64,000 nt of DNA from UPXZ01 sp964498765 (GCA_964498765.1 CAZCIU010000004.1:18727-82726), one strand, 5' to 3'. Counted from the first letter of the stretch, positions 41,024 through 50,811 are shown. The notes: a model not told the origin generated them from the sequence alone. Program-made: numbers and translations.

Positions 41024-42925
41024 TTAATAACTCAATTGTCTGCCACGGCTCAGCTGCTGATTTCCGGTGTTTGCAGGTTGCATCCGAGTATTTGTGCTGC
41101 TGTTTGAGTTTATATTTGTGGGTGAACTCTGAGATCTAGAACCTGAGCCTTCCGAGCCGGAAGATTCGCCAGGGAATGCCGGACGTTTTGTGCTTTCTGG
41201 TCGTTTTGGCGGTTCTGTGCGAGCGTATTTTTTGAACACATCATCCACTACGCGAGGTCGTTCTTCTTCGTACCAATGAAAATTTCGCAGATACAAGTCA
41301 TTCTCTTCCATCTGACTAAGCGGATACATGGCACCGCTGGAAGCCGTTGTAAGAACTATTCGGTCCACTTTTTTATCGTTAAAATACATAGTGACGTAGC
41401 TGCTCAGCGTCTTATTTATCCCGATGTAATCATTCGTTTTTTCATCTTTCGGGAAATAAATTGTCTCCGCATTGCCATTTACGTTGACTCGCTGCAGCTG
41501 CCCACTATCAAGGTGGGCTATGATTTCTTTGCCGGAAAGCTGATTAAAGTAGTTGAGACTGTCTTTTTGTATTGCAATTCCCGAATTATTTATCACCACC
41601 TTATCTACTTTTTGGTTTTTGGTAAATGCCGTGATTTCAGTTCCCATCAGTTGATTATTGTCCGACCAAAGAACCGGTAACACTCGCATGTGGATGATGG
41701 AATCGCGCGAAGTATAAAGTAGCGAATCGCACATTCCCTGAATATCACTTCGAAGAAAACGCACGTTTTTGAAAGCCAAAACTTTATTGAATGCAATTGT
41801 GTCCGTTTCTATGGAATCTTTCATCGAATACAGCGTATCAGCGCTTAAAAACAAAGAATCGCGTGTTGACCAGTCAACCATCAAAGCCGAATCGGTGGCC
41901 AAACCGACACTTTTAACTTCATCATACGAAACAAAATTTCCGAATAAAGTCGTTTTTTGCTCAGGATCATTCATTTCAACGTTGGAATAGGCTTCGCCAT
42001 ATCGTTGTTTCTTATCGTAGAAAATGGTATCGCCGATTAAGGTTTTTCCATCACTTTGTTCCACCAAGGATCTGTCCAGCAGCATCATGCGGTCATTTTT
42101 CGTGTCGTACCAGCCTTTTTGACTATAAATGTCGGTGTCTTCCTTGTACATTACCAGCGAATTTCCCACAATATCAGCCACAGAGCTGCTTGTGTTGTAG
42201 TGCAGCGTGTCCGTTGTCAATTGCGAATCGGGATTGGTCATTTTCACCTGGTCTTTGAAAACCGCCATTTTCGTGGCAGGAGAATATTGTCCCCACATAG
42301 ACGTAAGCGTGTTTTCGCCATCTTCTATCACTCCTCCGGTATCGTAAAATGCCAAGTTTATATTTCGGTCGTAATAAAGTACACTCGTTGTCAAAACAGT
42401 ATTTCGGTTTACCAATTTTACATGATCCCACACACGCGCCATTTTGGTGTTTCCATCGTAATTGAGGTAATCGCCATAGATTGTCAGCGTGTCGCCTTGC
42501 ACAATTCGGACATTGTTAAAAGCGTCAAAAGAATTGGCAGCTTCGTTGAAGTAGGCGCTATCGCAATAAAGCAGCGAATTATCCTGACGGAAACGCACGG
42601 CGCCTCTCAAAATCTGAATTCCCGGCAATCTGGCTTCATCGTAAAGCATTTCGTAAGCCGACTCCATTTTCACGAGTGTGGCTCCTTTTTGCGCTTTTGG
42701 ATTTGCAGGACGAAGCACCATCGAGCCGGATTGCGGCGTATTTCCAAAAGCTTTTCGTCTGGCAGCGTTGGCTTTGCTGTCTTCTTTGGCTTTGGATTTC
42801 AGCACTTCTTCCCGAAGTTTGCGCGGTTTATCAGTCTGCGCATCAAGCGTAAACACAAAACTAAGGCTTAAGATTGCAAGCATCAAAAGCCTCAGTGAAT
42901 TTCTATGTAATCTGTTATTTTTCAA
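41024..42925 (-). CDS. OstA-like protein, LPS transport (LptA/LptD N-terminal type)
   Basis: Signal peptide (about 1-29), then repeated OstA-type beta-jellyroll strands (VKMESAYEMLYDEARLPGIQ, LRGAVRFRQDNSLLYCDSAY, IYGDYLNYDGNTKMARVWDH, LIGDTIFYDKKQRYGEAYSN). The 633-residue length is that of the Bacteroidota 'OstA-like' family, thought to help carry lipopolysaccharide across the periplasm. The last 60 or so residues are Ser/Asn/Gly-rich and disordered (SSGSEGSGSRSQSSPTNIN). It follows the SurA-type gene by 12 bases, in an envelope biogenesis operon. Confidence 0.88.
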   Translation of the reverse strand: MKNNRLHRNSLRLLMLAILSLSFVFTLDAQTDKPRKLREEVLKSKAKEDSKANAARRKAFGNTPQSGSMVLRPANPKAQKGATLVKMESAYEMLYDEARLPGIQILRGAVRFRQDNSLLYCDSAYFNEAANSFDAFNNVRIVQGDTLTIYGDYLNYDGNTKMARVWDHVKLVNRNTVLTTSVLYYDRNINLAFYDTGGVIEDGENTLTSMWGQYSPATKMAVFKDQVKMTNPDSQLTTDTLHYNTSSSVADIVGNSLVMYKEDTDIYSQKGWYDTKNDRMMLLDRSLVEQSDGKTLIGDTIFYDKKQRYGEAYSNVEMNDPEQKTTLFGNFVSYDEVKSVGLATDSALMVDWSTRDSLFLSADTLYSMKDSIETDTIAFNKVLAFKNVRFLRSDIQGMCDSLLYTSRDSIIHMRVLPVLWSDNNQLMGTEITAFTKNQKVDKVVINNSGIAIQKDSLNYFNQLSGKEIIAHLDSGQLQRVNVNGNAETIYFPKDEKTNDYIGINKTLSSYVTMYFNDKKVDRIVLTTASSGAMYPLSQMEENDLYLRNFHWYEEERPRVVDDVFKKYARTEPPKRPESTKRPAFPGESSGSEGSGSRSQSSPTNINSNSSTNTRMQPANTGNQQLSRGRQLSY

Positions 42926-42937
42926 TAATCTGATTTC

Positions 42938-44311
42938 CTATTTTTTAATCCATCCATCGTACATAAATTCGCAGTTGCGATATTCAGGATCAATGCTGAT
43001 ATAAGTTTCTTTTTGTTTCTTGGCAATCCAAGTATTCAGAAATTCTTGTTTTTTTCTTTCTTCCAGGAATGATTTCAACATCTGATAATCTTCCTGAACA
43101 TTCGCTTTGTGAGTTGGTGTTTTTGATTTCAATTTCACCACAGCAATCATTTCTACGTTTGTAAGCGGATCAATCATAGTGAACGCATTGGAAACTTCAC
43201 CAACATTCATGCCGTAAACAATTTTTCCGATTTCCGGTGGCAATTCCTGATATTCGTATTTGGAAGTAACAGTTCCGGTATATTTATCTTCCTGCATCAT
43301 AAGACCGGCGTTCATACGTGTATTTTTATCTTGCGACATACGCATTACAGCGTCTTCAAACGAGATTTTATTCTCACGAATCAATCCAGCAACCGAATCG
43401 AGTTGATGCATCCCTTTTTGTTTGATTTCTGGTGATGCTTTTGGGCGCATCAGGATGTGACGAGCATTTACTTTGTCGCCTCTACGCTCAATAAATTGTA
43501 TAATATGAAATCCAAATTGAGTTTCTACAATGCGGGAAACTTTTTTCGGATCTTGCATATTAAATGCCACTGCTGCAAATTCAGGATCGTACAATCCACG
43601 ACCTGCAAAACCCAGTTCACCACCTTGTTTGGCACTTTCTAAGTCATCTGAATAAATACGTGCAAGCATACTGAAATCGTCCGGATTTTTATTGGCTCTT
43701 TCCGTAAAATCACGAAGTTGCTCTTTTACGCGGTTAATTTCACTTGCCGGAATAGGCGGACGCAATGAAAGTACTTGCAACTCAACCATTTCAGGGATAG
43801 TTGGAAGGCTGTCTTTCGGTACATTATTAAAATATCTGCGAATTTCGGCTGGCGTAGCTTCAATGTGTTCAACTAGATTTTGCTGCATTTGCTGCACCAA
43901 GCTTTTTTGTCTGTTGCGCTGGCGAATTTCATCACGCAATTGCGAAATCGGTCGGCGAAGGTATTCTTCCAGTTTTTCCGGTCCTCCGGCATTAGTCACC
44001 CAATAGTCAAACTCCCTGTCAGACGCCGAAATGATGAAACTTTCATTTACAGTAAGACTGTCGATAGCAGCTTGGTGAAGGTACAATTTTTCGATGGCGA
44101 TTTGCTCGGGAATTACGCAAAATGGATTTCCCGGAATTTCACGTCTGTTAAATTGCGCGTCTTGAACTACGGCCTCTACATCTGATTTCAAAATAGCTTC
44201 GTCACCAACTACCCAAATTACTTTATCGATGGTGTTTTTGGATGCTTGCTGAGCAAAAATATTGCCGGCCATCAGGCTAAGCGCGAAAAAAAGCAAAGAT
44301 ATTTTATACAT
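42938..44311 (-). CDS. surA: SurA-like periplasmic peptidyl-prolyl isomerase
   Basis: Signal peptide (1-20). A SurA N-terminal region (IDKVIWVVGDEAILKSDVEA) leads to a parvulin domain (about 175-275: ARIYSDDLESAKQGGELGFA, QFGFHIIQFIERR) and a second, divergent parvulin-like domain (about 280-395, NARHILMRP). A chaperone for outer-membrane proteins in the periplasm. The gene lies directly upstream of the OstA-like gene, whose outer-membrane partner may need it. Confidence 0.9.
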   Translation of the reverse strand: MYKISLLFFALSLMAGNIFAQQASKNTIDKVIWVVGDEAILKSDVEAVVQDAQFNRREIPGNPFCVIPEQIAIEKLYLHQAAIDSLTVNESFIISASDREFDYWVTNAGGPEKLEEYLRRPISQLRDEIRQRNRQKSLVQQMQQNLVEHIEATPAEIRRYFNNVPKDSLPTIPEMVELQVLSLRPPIPASEINRVKEQLRDFTERANKNPDDFSMLARIYSDDLESAKQGGELGFAGRGLYDPEFAAVAFNMQDPKKVSRIVETQFGFHIIQFIERRGDKVNARHILMRPKASPEIKQKGMHQLDSVAGLIRENKISFEDAVMRMSQDKNTRMNAGLMMQEDKYTGTVTSKYEYQELPPEIGKIVYGMNVGEVSNAFTMIDPLTNVEMIAVVKLKSKTPTHKANVQEDYQMLKSFLEERKKQEFLNTWIAKKQKETYISIDPEYRNCEFMYDGWIKK

Positions 44312-44385
44312 GTTTTTTGATTTACTTTACGTAAGTTCTTTCTAAAAAGAGTTTTTATTTTCAATAATTAAAACTGTTCCGAATT

Positions 44386-45237
44386 TTATTTTTTTCTGGA
44401 GAAAAAGTTTACATTTCCATTTTTAATGGCATCATCGTACACATTTTTCTCAAAAGTGATGATGAAATCAGATTTTTTCTTGTTCAAAATCGTTGTTGCA
44501 ATTCTGTCTTTGGCAAACTCGTACGGCTCTGTGTCGCCCATCGGGATTGCTTTGTAAATTCTCAGAAAATAGTGCCTGGTGCTGTCGGCTTGTTCCGAAA
44601 AACGGTTGTTAAGCACAAATGAACGCGAATCATCAACCTGAAACGGTGCTTTTTTCATTATTTCAGAAAATGGTGTCCATTTATCCGCGAAATAATCAAA
44701 ACTGATAGCGTTCTGAAGGCTGTATTTTTCTATTTTTTCCAAAGATTGCGTGCCGCCATCACGAACCCATCCTTTCACTTCATCAATTTGTGGTGCACCT
44801 GCAGGCACGATTAGCAGCATTCCCTGAATTAAATTATCCTCAAGCGAAAATTGCGATTTGTATTTATCGTAAAATTCCTTGGTTTCTTGCTCGGAAATCG
44901 TCGATTCAATGCGCTCTGAAACCAATGCTTGTTCGTATTCGTGAATGACCAGTGATTTTCTGTATTCTTCCACCAATTTGTCGATGTCTTTCAAATTTCC
45001 AATGTTTCTTTTGGCATTTTCGTACATCAACACCTCTGTAATCCACTTTTTGATGTATCTGTCGGCAATGTCGGCACTATCCAAAATGGCCGAATTCGGT
45101 GGAATTACGTTGTCAATTTCATCTTTGTAAAGAAATCTGCCTTCTACTTCCAAAATAGCTGTGCGTCCGCTTTCCGAAGTTTTTCCGGAACAGGAAGCTA
45201 AAATCACTAAAATTGTAAAAAATAGAAGCTTTCTCAT
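44386..45237 (-). CDS. SurA-N-like lipoprotein lacking a parvulin domain
   Basis: Lipoprotein signal ending ILASC (Cys16). The helical body resembles the chaperone part of parvulin-type isomerases (RFLYKDEIDNVIPPNSAILD, SEQETKEFYDKYKSQFSLED) but no GGxLGxF or GxHIIK rotamase motifs are present. Probably a periplasmic chaperone working with the two flanking parvulin proteins, by position. 283 residues. Confidence 0.8.
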   Translation of the reverse strand: MRKLLFFTILVILASCSGKTSESGRTAILEVEGRFLYKDEIDNVIPPNSAILDSADIADRYIKKWITEVLMYENAKRNIGNLKDIDKLVEEYRKSLVIHEYEQALVSERIESTISEQETKEFYDKYKSQFSLEDNLIQGMLLIVPAGAPQIDEVKGWVRDGGTQSLEKIEKYSLQNAISFDYFADKWTPFSEIMKKAPFQVDDSRSFVLNNRFSEQADSTRHYFLRIYKAIPMGDTEPYEFAKDRIATTILNKKKSDFIITFEKNVYDDAIKNGNVNFFSRKK

Positions 45238-45392
45238 TTACAATAATTCACTTGATTGTTTTAAATCCAAAATCGTAATGCGTTGTAATTTAACGCAATA
45301 CGATAGTTGGTTTTGCTTTCAGCTTATAAGACACAAAAATGCCAAAATAAGACTTCAAAGGTAGAAATATTATTTTGGCAAAATTGTATAAA

Positions 45393-47333
45393 TTAGTTTT
45401 TCTTAACCGTTTTCAGTACTTTTTCGTCAATTTGTACCGGATATTTTTTCCTCAATGAAGCAATCCATTCTTTTTCCAGGTAATCCTGATAATTTGCTGT
45501 AACCACGCCTCTTACGTCGGTATAGTCTTCCGGCAGAGTTTTCAGCAGCTTGCCGTGAACCAGATAAAGCGGATATTCTTTGCTTGGCGTAAATTTAGCC
45601 GATTTGAAGATTTTTGTATCAACAGCCTGATTTTCACCTTGTATCCAAAGTCCTTTTTCTACTTTCACGTACTGAATTGAATCGTTCAATCTTTTGTGAA
45701 GATAGGTGTCGATTGAATCGGGATTAGCTCTTTTCAAAATATTTTTGGCAGCTTTCATTGTCGCTTTATCTTTTGCATAAATCACACGACCTTTGTAGTG
45801 CGGTTTTTCCCAGGCATATTCGTTTTTGTTTGCTTCGAAATACTGCGTCAGACCTTCTTTGTCTTGCGATGCTTTTTCCCAGACTTCCTTATTCATCACT
45901 TCGAAAAGCAAAATTCCGTCGTGATATTCTTGCATCAAATTACGATATTCAGGATATTTGCGGCCAAGTTGAGTTTGTTCGTAAGAAATAAGTTGCGCAT
46001 TTACATAATCGTTGTATTTATCTTTGATAAAGTCACTTCTCACACCGCGATAGGCATTGGCAGAAGCAGTCAGATAGTTGATAAATTCATTTTGAAATGT
46101 CTGCTGATTGGCATAGCTGAAAAGCGTTTTTGTCAAATTCTGTGCTTCATTAGCGAATTCAGAATCTATAAACGCATATTTGTCAGCAAGTTGATAAATT
46201 TCACGAAGTGCGTCAGTGTTTTGAGTATAGTTGTACTCATTTTTCAGTTTATCGATGAATGAATTTTGCAAGAATTGCGCGCGGTCGCTTTGGCTGATTT
46301 GACCTTCCAGACTTGATTTTAGCTCATCGAAACTTCCAAGTGGTTTTTTGTCAATCAGTTTGATAATGTGCCATCCAAATTGTGATGCAATCGGCATTGA
46401 AACATCGCCGTTATTTTTCAAAGCGAAAGAAGCCGTTTCAAATTCCGGAATCATTTGTCCGCTTCCAAACCAAGGTAATTCGCCTTTTTGGCTTGCAGAA
46501 CCCGGATCTTGCGAAAGTTTAGTTGCCAATTCCGCAAAATCATCTCCTGCCTTAATGCGATTGTAAATAGAATCAGCTCTAAGTTTTACTTTTTCGTTGT
46601 TAGCCGGATTTTGGCGGTCGTTAAGCAGCAGAATATGAGCTACTTTCACTTCGCCTTCAGATTGACGTTTGTTATTTACTTTGATAATATGATAACCAAG
46701 AAAAGTACGAACCGGCAAGGAAACTTGTCCAACAGGCGTGATATATGCCATATCTTCAAAGCTTTTCGGTGTGCGAAGTGCAGAAATCCAACCCACGTAT
46801 CCACCGTTTTGAACCACGCTTGGGTCTTGAGAAGTTTCACGGGCCAATTTTGCAAAGTCTTCTTTTAGAGCGCGTTTGTAGATTTGCATGGCTTTGCTGT
46901 ATGCCAAAATAGTATCTCCGGCAGTTCCGGTTTCAGCTATGCGGATAAGAATGTGGCTTACTTCCACTTCCTCTTTTTTGCGGCTGTAAACCTCTTTCAG
47001 CAATTCTTCCTTTGAACTGTCATCTTTCAGATATTGCTCAGCCAGCTGATTACGATACATTTCCAATTCATTTTTGAAAGATTGAGTTGTGTCAAGCCCT
47101 TGAGCAATAGCTTCTTCTACTTTTAGCTTGAAATTCACAAACAAATCCACGTATTCTTCCAGTGACTTTTTGTCCACCACGTTGTTGGAATTGTTTTTAT
47201 TGTAAATGTATTCAAATTCCGAAATTGGAATGTTTTTACCGTTAATTTTCATCAAGGTCGGATCGCTTTGTTGCGCAGTCAGACCAAAAACAGTTAAGAT
47301 TACAATCAATACTGAAGCAAAAACTTGTTTCAT
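45393..47333 (-). CDS. Periplasmic peptidyl-prolyl isomerase with two parvulin domains
   Basis: Signal peptide (1-20), a short SurA-like helical part, two tandem parvulin domains (about 124-221 with GGYVGWISA and FLGYHIIKV; 229-328 with KGELPWFGSGQM and QFGWHIIKL), and a 300-residue helical C-terminus. Likely acts on outer-membrane proteins during folding. It is the first of three such genes after guaB; gaps of 155 and 74 bases separate them, so internal promoters are possible. Confidence 0.9.
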   Translation of the reverse strand: MKQVFASVLIVILTVFGLTAQQSDPTLMKINGKNIPISEFEYIYNKNNSNNVVDKKSLEEYVDLFVNFKLKVEEAIAQGLDTTQSFKNELEMYRNQLAEQYLKDDSSKEELLKEVYSRKKEEVEVSHILIRIAETGTAGDTILAYSKAMQIYKRALKEDFAKLARETSQDPSVVQNGGYVGWISALRTPKSFEDMAYITPVGQVSLPVRTFLGYHIIKVNNKRQSEGEVKVAHILLLNDRQNPANNEKVKLRADSIYNRIKAGDDFAELATKLSQDPGSASQKGELPWFGSGQMIPEFETASFALKNNGDVSMPIASQFGWHIIKLIDKKPLGSFDELKSSLEGQISQSDRAQFLQNSFIDKLKNEYNYTQNTDALREIYQLADKYAFIDSEFANEAQNLTKTLFSYANQQTFQNEFINYLTASANAYRGVRSDFIKDKYNDYVNAQLISYEQTQLGRKYPEYRNLMQEYHDGILLFEVMNKEVWEKASQDKEGLTQYFEANKNEYAWEKPHYKGRVIYAKDKATMKAAKNILKRANPDSIDTYLHKRLNDSIQYVKVEKGLWIQGENQAVDTKIFKSAKFTPSKEYPLYLVHGKLLKTLPEDYTDVRGVVTANYQDYLEKEWIASLRKKYPVQIDEKVLKTVKKN

Positions 47334-47460
47334 AATTTTAGATAAATGATTTTTTAATTAAATGAATTCGCAAACTAAAACGAATTGCAGATGAAAAAAT
47401 TGTCTTTTCTATAAAAAAGTATGAAGTTCAGCGCCTTTCCTAAGCAGATAAGGCTCCAAA

Positions 47461-47492
47461 CTTCTAACTTCTGATTTCTAACTTCTTACTTT
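47461..47492 (-). repeat. TTAGAAR heptad repeat between guaB and the parvulin gene
   Basis: On the plus strand CTTCTAA, CTTCTGA, TTTCTAA, CTTCTTA: four units, the reverse complement of the repeat seen beside cydB and rsmI. Confidence 0.65.
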
Positions 47493-47495
47493 AAA

Positions 47496-48971
47496 TTATT
47501 CCCCTCTCGAGTAATTCGGTGCTTCGCTGGTAATTGTAACACCGTGCGGATGATTTTCAATTACGCCGTTGCTGGTGATGCGGGTAAATTTGGCATCATG
47601 CAGTTCTATGATATTATGTGCTCCGCAATATCCCATTCCGGCTCTAAGACCACCAATCATTTGATATACAACTTCATACAAAGAACCTTTGAAAGGTACG
47701 CGAGCTGAAATTCCTTCCGGAACCAGTTTTTTTACATCATCTTCCATGTCTTGGAAATAGCGGTCTTTCGAACCTTTTTCCATGGCTTCCAGCGAACCCA
47801 TTCCGCGGTACGATTTGAATTTACGACCAGCATATATAATAGTTTCGCCCGGACTTTCTTCCACTCCGGCAAGCAGCGAACCGGCCATAATTGTGTCAGC
47901 TCCTGCAGCAAGCGCTTTTACAATGTCACCCGAATAGCGAATTCCACCATCAGCAATTACAGGAACTCCGGTGCCTTTCAGAGCTTTAGCTACTTCGTAA
48001 ATAGCCGAAAGTTGCGGAACACCCACACCGGCAATTACACGAGTAGTACAAATAGATCCCGGACCGATACCCACTTTAACAGCATCTGCACCAGCTTCTA
48101 CAAGGGCTTTTGCGGCTTCTCCGGTTGCAATATTTCCAACAATTACATCAATTGTTTTGAAATTCTCTTTTACTTTGCGAAGCATATCCAAAACACCTTT
48201 GGAATGTCCGTGAGCCGTGTCAATTACTACAGCGTCTACGCCGGCTTCCACCAATGCTTCGATGCGCTCAAATGTATCGTGTGTAATTCCCACAGCCGCA
48301 GCTACGCGCAAGCGGCCTCTTTCATCCTTACTTGCCATCGGTTTGTCTTTGGCTTTGGTAATGTCTTTGTAGGTAAGCAGCCCGATTAATTTGTTATTTT
48401 CATCCACAACGGGAAGTTTTTCGATTTTGTGTTGTTGTAGAATTTCAGCAGCTTCTTCCAGATTTGTAGAGCGAGAAGTGGTAATCAAATTGTCTTTTGT
48501 CATCACTTCGTCAATGCTTTTTTGCATTTCACGCTGGAAACGAAGGTCGCGGTTGGTTACAATTCCCACCAAATAACCACTATCATCTACCACCGGAATT
48601 CCACCGATTTTATATTCCGCCATCAACGAAAGTGCATTGGCAACGGTTGCGCCTTTTTGAATGGTCACGGGATTGGAAATCATTCCGTTTTCGGCACGTT
48701 TCACAATGCTCACTTGCTTAGCTTGCTCCGCAATAGGCATATTCTTGTGAATCACGCCGATACCGCCTTCGCGAGCAATAGCAATTGCCATTTTGGATTC
48801 AGTCACTGTGTCCATTGCAGCAGATGCAATAGGAACTTTTAATTCAATGTTTTTACTGATTTTTGTAGTAAGATTTACATTGCGTGGAAGTACTTCAGAG
48901 TAGGCGGGAATAAGCAGGACATCGTCAAAAGTGAAGCCTTCAAATTGGATTTTATCAGCAATAAATGACAT
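47496..48971 (-). CDS. guaB: IMP dehydrogenase
   Basis: Oxidises IMP to XMP, the first committed step to GMP. The catalytic Cys308 lies in GIGPGSICTTRVIAGVG; two CBS domains occupy about residues 93-206; the active-site flap is seen as YRGMGSLEAME. Length 491 is standard. Minus strand, upstream of the parvulin genes; a TACTTTTG box lies about 50 bases before the ATG. Confidence 0.97.
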   Translation of the reverse strand: MSFIADKIQFEGFTFDDVLLIPAYSEVLPRNVNLTTKISKNIELKVPIASAAMDTVTESKMAIAIAREGGIGVIHKNMPIAEQAKQVSIVKRAENGMISNPVTIQKGATVANALSLMAEYKIGGIPVVDDSGYLVGIVTNRDLRFQREMQKSIDEVMTKDNLITTSRSTNLEEAAEILQQHKIEKLPVVDENNKLIGLLTYKDITKAKDKPMASKDERGRLRVAAAVGITHDTFERIEALVEAGVDAVVIDTAHGHSKGVLDMLRKVKENFKTIDVIVGNIATGEAAKALVEAGADAVKVGIGPGSICTTRVIAGVGVPQLSAIYEVAKALKGTGVPVIADGGIRYSGDIVKALAAGADTIMAGSLLAGVEESPGETIIYAGRKFKSYRGMGSLEAMEKGSKDRYFQDMEDDVKKLVPEGISARVPFKGSLYEVVYQMIGGLRAGMGYCGAHNIIELHDAKFTRITSNGVIENHPHGVTITSEAPNYSRGE

Positions 48972-49018
48972 AGTATGAGTGTTTTAGAATTGTTAGTACC
49001 TATGAAAAATATTGCGTG

Positions 49019-49026
49019 CAAAAGTA
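49019..49026 (-). promoter_or_regulatory. Candidate -7 box of guaB
   Basis: TACTTTTG on the minus strand, 48 bases before the start codon; no clear -33 element. Confidence 0.4.
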
Positions 49027-49166
49027 ATCATTTTTTCTGAGTTTTTCGTTGTTTTTTTAATAAAATTAAGGTGTTTTTGTGCTTGCAGCTATTTTATGAG
49101 TGAGTTCGGGAGTGTTTTTCAACTTTTTACAAATATTTCTGTTCTAAGAATAAGTACTGATTAGAA

Positions 49167-49174
49167 AAAAGGAG
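49167..49174 (+). promoter_or_regulatory. Shine-Dalgarno site of the luciferase-like gene
   Basis: AAAAGGAG ends five bases before the ATG; one of few strong ribosome-binding sites in this window. Confidence 0.6.
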
Positions 49175-49179
49175 AAATT

Positions 49180-50172
49180 ATGAAGTTAAGTATTTTGGAT
49201 CAAGGACCTTATTCCAAAGGTCAAACTCCGCAGCAAGCTTTGGGAAATATGCGTGAATCGGTGATTTTAGCTGATAAACTTGGATATCATCGGTTTTGGA
49301 TTGCGGAGCATCACAATGCAGATTTAGCCAGTTCGGCTCCCGAAATTTCGATAGCGCACTTTGCTGCATTGACCGAAAAAATACGACTTGGAAGCGGAGG
49401 AACGATGATGATGCATTATTCGCCTTTCAAAATGGCGGAAGTTTTCAAAACGCTTTCGGCTTACGCACCGGGTAGAATTGATTTTGGAGCGGGACGTGCA
49501 CCCGGTGGCGATGGAAGAGCGATTTTTGCACTTTCTGAAGGTGTGAATAATATGCAGCAAGATTTGTATGGAAAACTGCATAATACCTTGCAGTTGATGC
49601 AGGATTTGTCAGGAACGGAACCCTATTATAGAAATGTAAAAGCGCAGCCAACCGGAATAGAATTGCCACAACCGTGGATGCTTGGCTCAACAGGAAATAG
49701 TGCTGCTAAAGCCGGAGAAATGGGGTTGGGATATGCCTACGTACAGTTTTTTACAGGAAAAATTGACAGAGAACCTTTCGAAATTTACAGAAAAAACTTT
49801 CGGCCTTCAGTTTTTTTTCAGGAACCACAAGTCTTAGTTTGCTATTTTGTAACTGCGGCAGAAACCCGAGAAGAAGCAGAATATCAGGCATTGCCAGCTA
49901 ATATTGCACGCTCACAATTTATGATTGGGCGTCCTTCCATCCGTTTGTCGCCCGAAGAAGCGCAAAATTATAAGTTGGATCCGGTAGAAAAAGCAATGAT
50001 TGAGCAAGGAAAATCAACGCACATCATTGGAAAAATAGAGGATGTGAAAGAAAAACTTTTGCAGGAAAAAGAAATATACGGATTTGATGAATTGATGATT
50101 TGCACCATTCCATTTTCGCAAGAATTCAAATTAAAGCAATACGAATTATTTGCAAAGCATTTGATTGAGTAA
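49180..50172 (+). CDS. Luciferase-like (LLM class) flavin-dependent oxidoreductase
   Basis: F420/FMN-type TIM-barrel protein: MKLSILDQGPYSKGQ at the start, RFWIAEHHNADLASSAPEI, and RIDFGAGRAPGGD, all typical of the MsnO8 subfamily of single-chain bacterial luciferase relatives. Substrate unknown; catalysis presumably needs reduced FMN and O2. Length 330. A monocistronic gene with a clear Shine-Dalgarno sequence. Confidence 0.92.
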   Translation: MKLSILDQGPYSKGQTPQQALGNMRESVILADKLGYHRFWIAEHHNADLASSAPEISIAHFAALTEKIRLGSGGTMMMHYSPFKMAEVFKTLSAYAPGRIDFGAGRAPGGDGRAIFALSEGVNNMQQDLYGKLHNTLQLMQDLSGTEPYYRNVKAQPTGIELPQPWMLGSTGNSAAKAGEMGLGYAYVQFFTGKIDREPFEIYRKNFRPSVFFQEPQVLVCYFVTAAETREEAEYQALPANIARSQFMIGRPSIRLSPEEAQNYKLDPVEKAMIEQGKSTHIIGKIEDVKEKLLQEKEIYGFDELMICTIPFSQEFKLKQYELFAKHLIE

Positions 50173-50268
50173 TTATTATCACTTTTTTGATAAGAAATTG
50201 CATTTTTCGTAAGATAAAAAGATATGTTTTAGAATATTTGCACATAATTATCTGAAAAATCAATCGAT

Positions 50269-50748
50269 ATGCTTTACGAAGACTACGAAAAACTGAAAAA
50301 ACTGGAAGAAGCTCTCAAAAATGGTACAATTACTCAGGAAGAGTTTGAAAATGAGAAGAGTAAAATCCTAAGCGGAGAGAAAAAACAAGAAAGTTCACAG
50401 GCGGTTCAGCCAAGAGATCAGGCTTTACTGGGTTTAGATGAAAATGTTTACTTGCTTTTAATGCACTTATCGCAACTTGTTACTGCTTTTATTATCCCGA
50501 TAATCATGTGGGCAGTTGGCAAGAATGATAGTCCGAAAGTTGATTTGCACGGTAAAAACATTATAAATTTCCAGATTTCGGTTATAGTTTGGATTTTCAT
50601 CGGTATCATCACTTCTATCATTGGAATTGGTATAATAATCCTCTTAGTAATCGGGATTGCGGTGACGGTCGCCATAATTATCGCCTCCATAAAAGCCTAC
50701 AACGGTGAGGATTGGACTTATCCGCTGACCATAAAATTTTTGAAATAA
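50269..50748 (+). CDS. DUF4870 membrane protein with an N-terminal SHOCT-like motif
   Basis: Residues 1-35 (YEKLKKLEEALKNGTITQEE) resemble a SHOCT motif. A DUF4870/Tic20-like membrane region follows with three helices (VYLLLMHLSQLVTAFIIPII, IINFQISVIVWIFIGIITSI, a hydrophobic Ile-rich helix) and ends AYNGEDWTYPLTIKF. Function unknown; such proteins occur singly in many phyla. A terminator follows. Confidence 0.88.
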   Translation: MLYEDYEKLKKLEEALKNGTITQEEFENEKSKILSGEKKQESSQAVQPRDQALLGLDENVYLLLMHLSQLVTAFIIPIIMWAVGKNDSPKVDLHGKNIINFQISVIVWIFIGIITSIIGIGIIILLVIGIAVTVAIIIASIKAYNGEDWTYPLTIKFLK

Positions 50749-50770
50749 ATTATTTGATATTATTTTCAGA

Positions 50771-50802
50771 AAAACGTGTGGGCTTTGCTTCGCACGTTTT
50801 TT
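50771..50802 (+). terminator. Terminator of the DUF4870 gene
   Basis: Stem AAAACGTGTG/CGCACGTTTT (one G-U pair) followed by T6, just before the tatD-family start codon. Confidence 0.8.
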
Positions 50803-50811
50803 GTTATAAGT

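Noticed and set aside
42056..42871. Long 271-codon plus-strand frame inside the OstA-like gene
   Set aside because: Antisense shadow of a well-supported gene; its protein is rich in His, Phe and Arg with no domain pattern.
47440..47460. Short GCCTT/AAGGC stem after guaB
   Set aside because: Only five base pairs and no U tract; not a convincing terminator.
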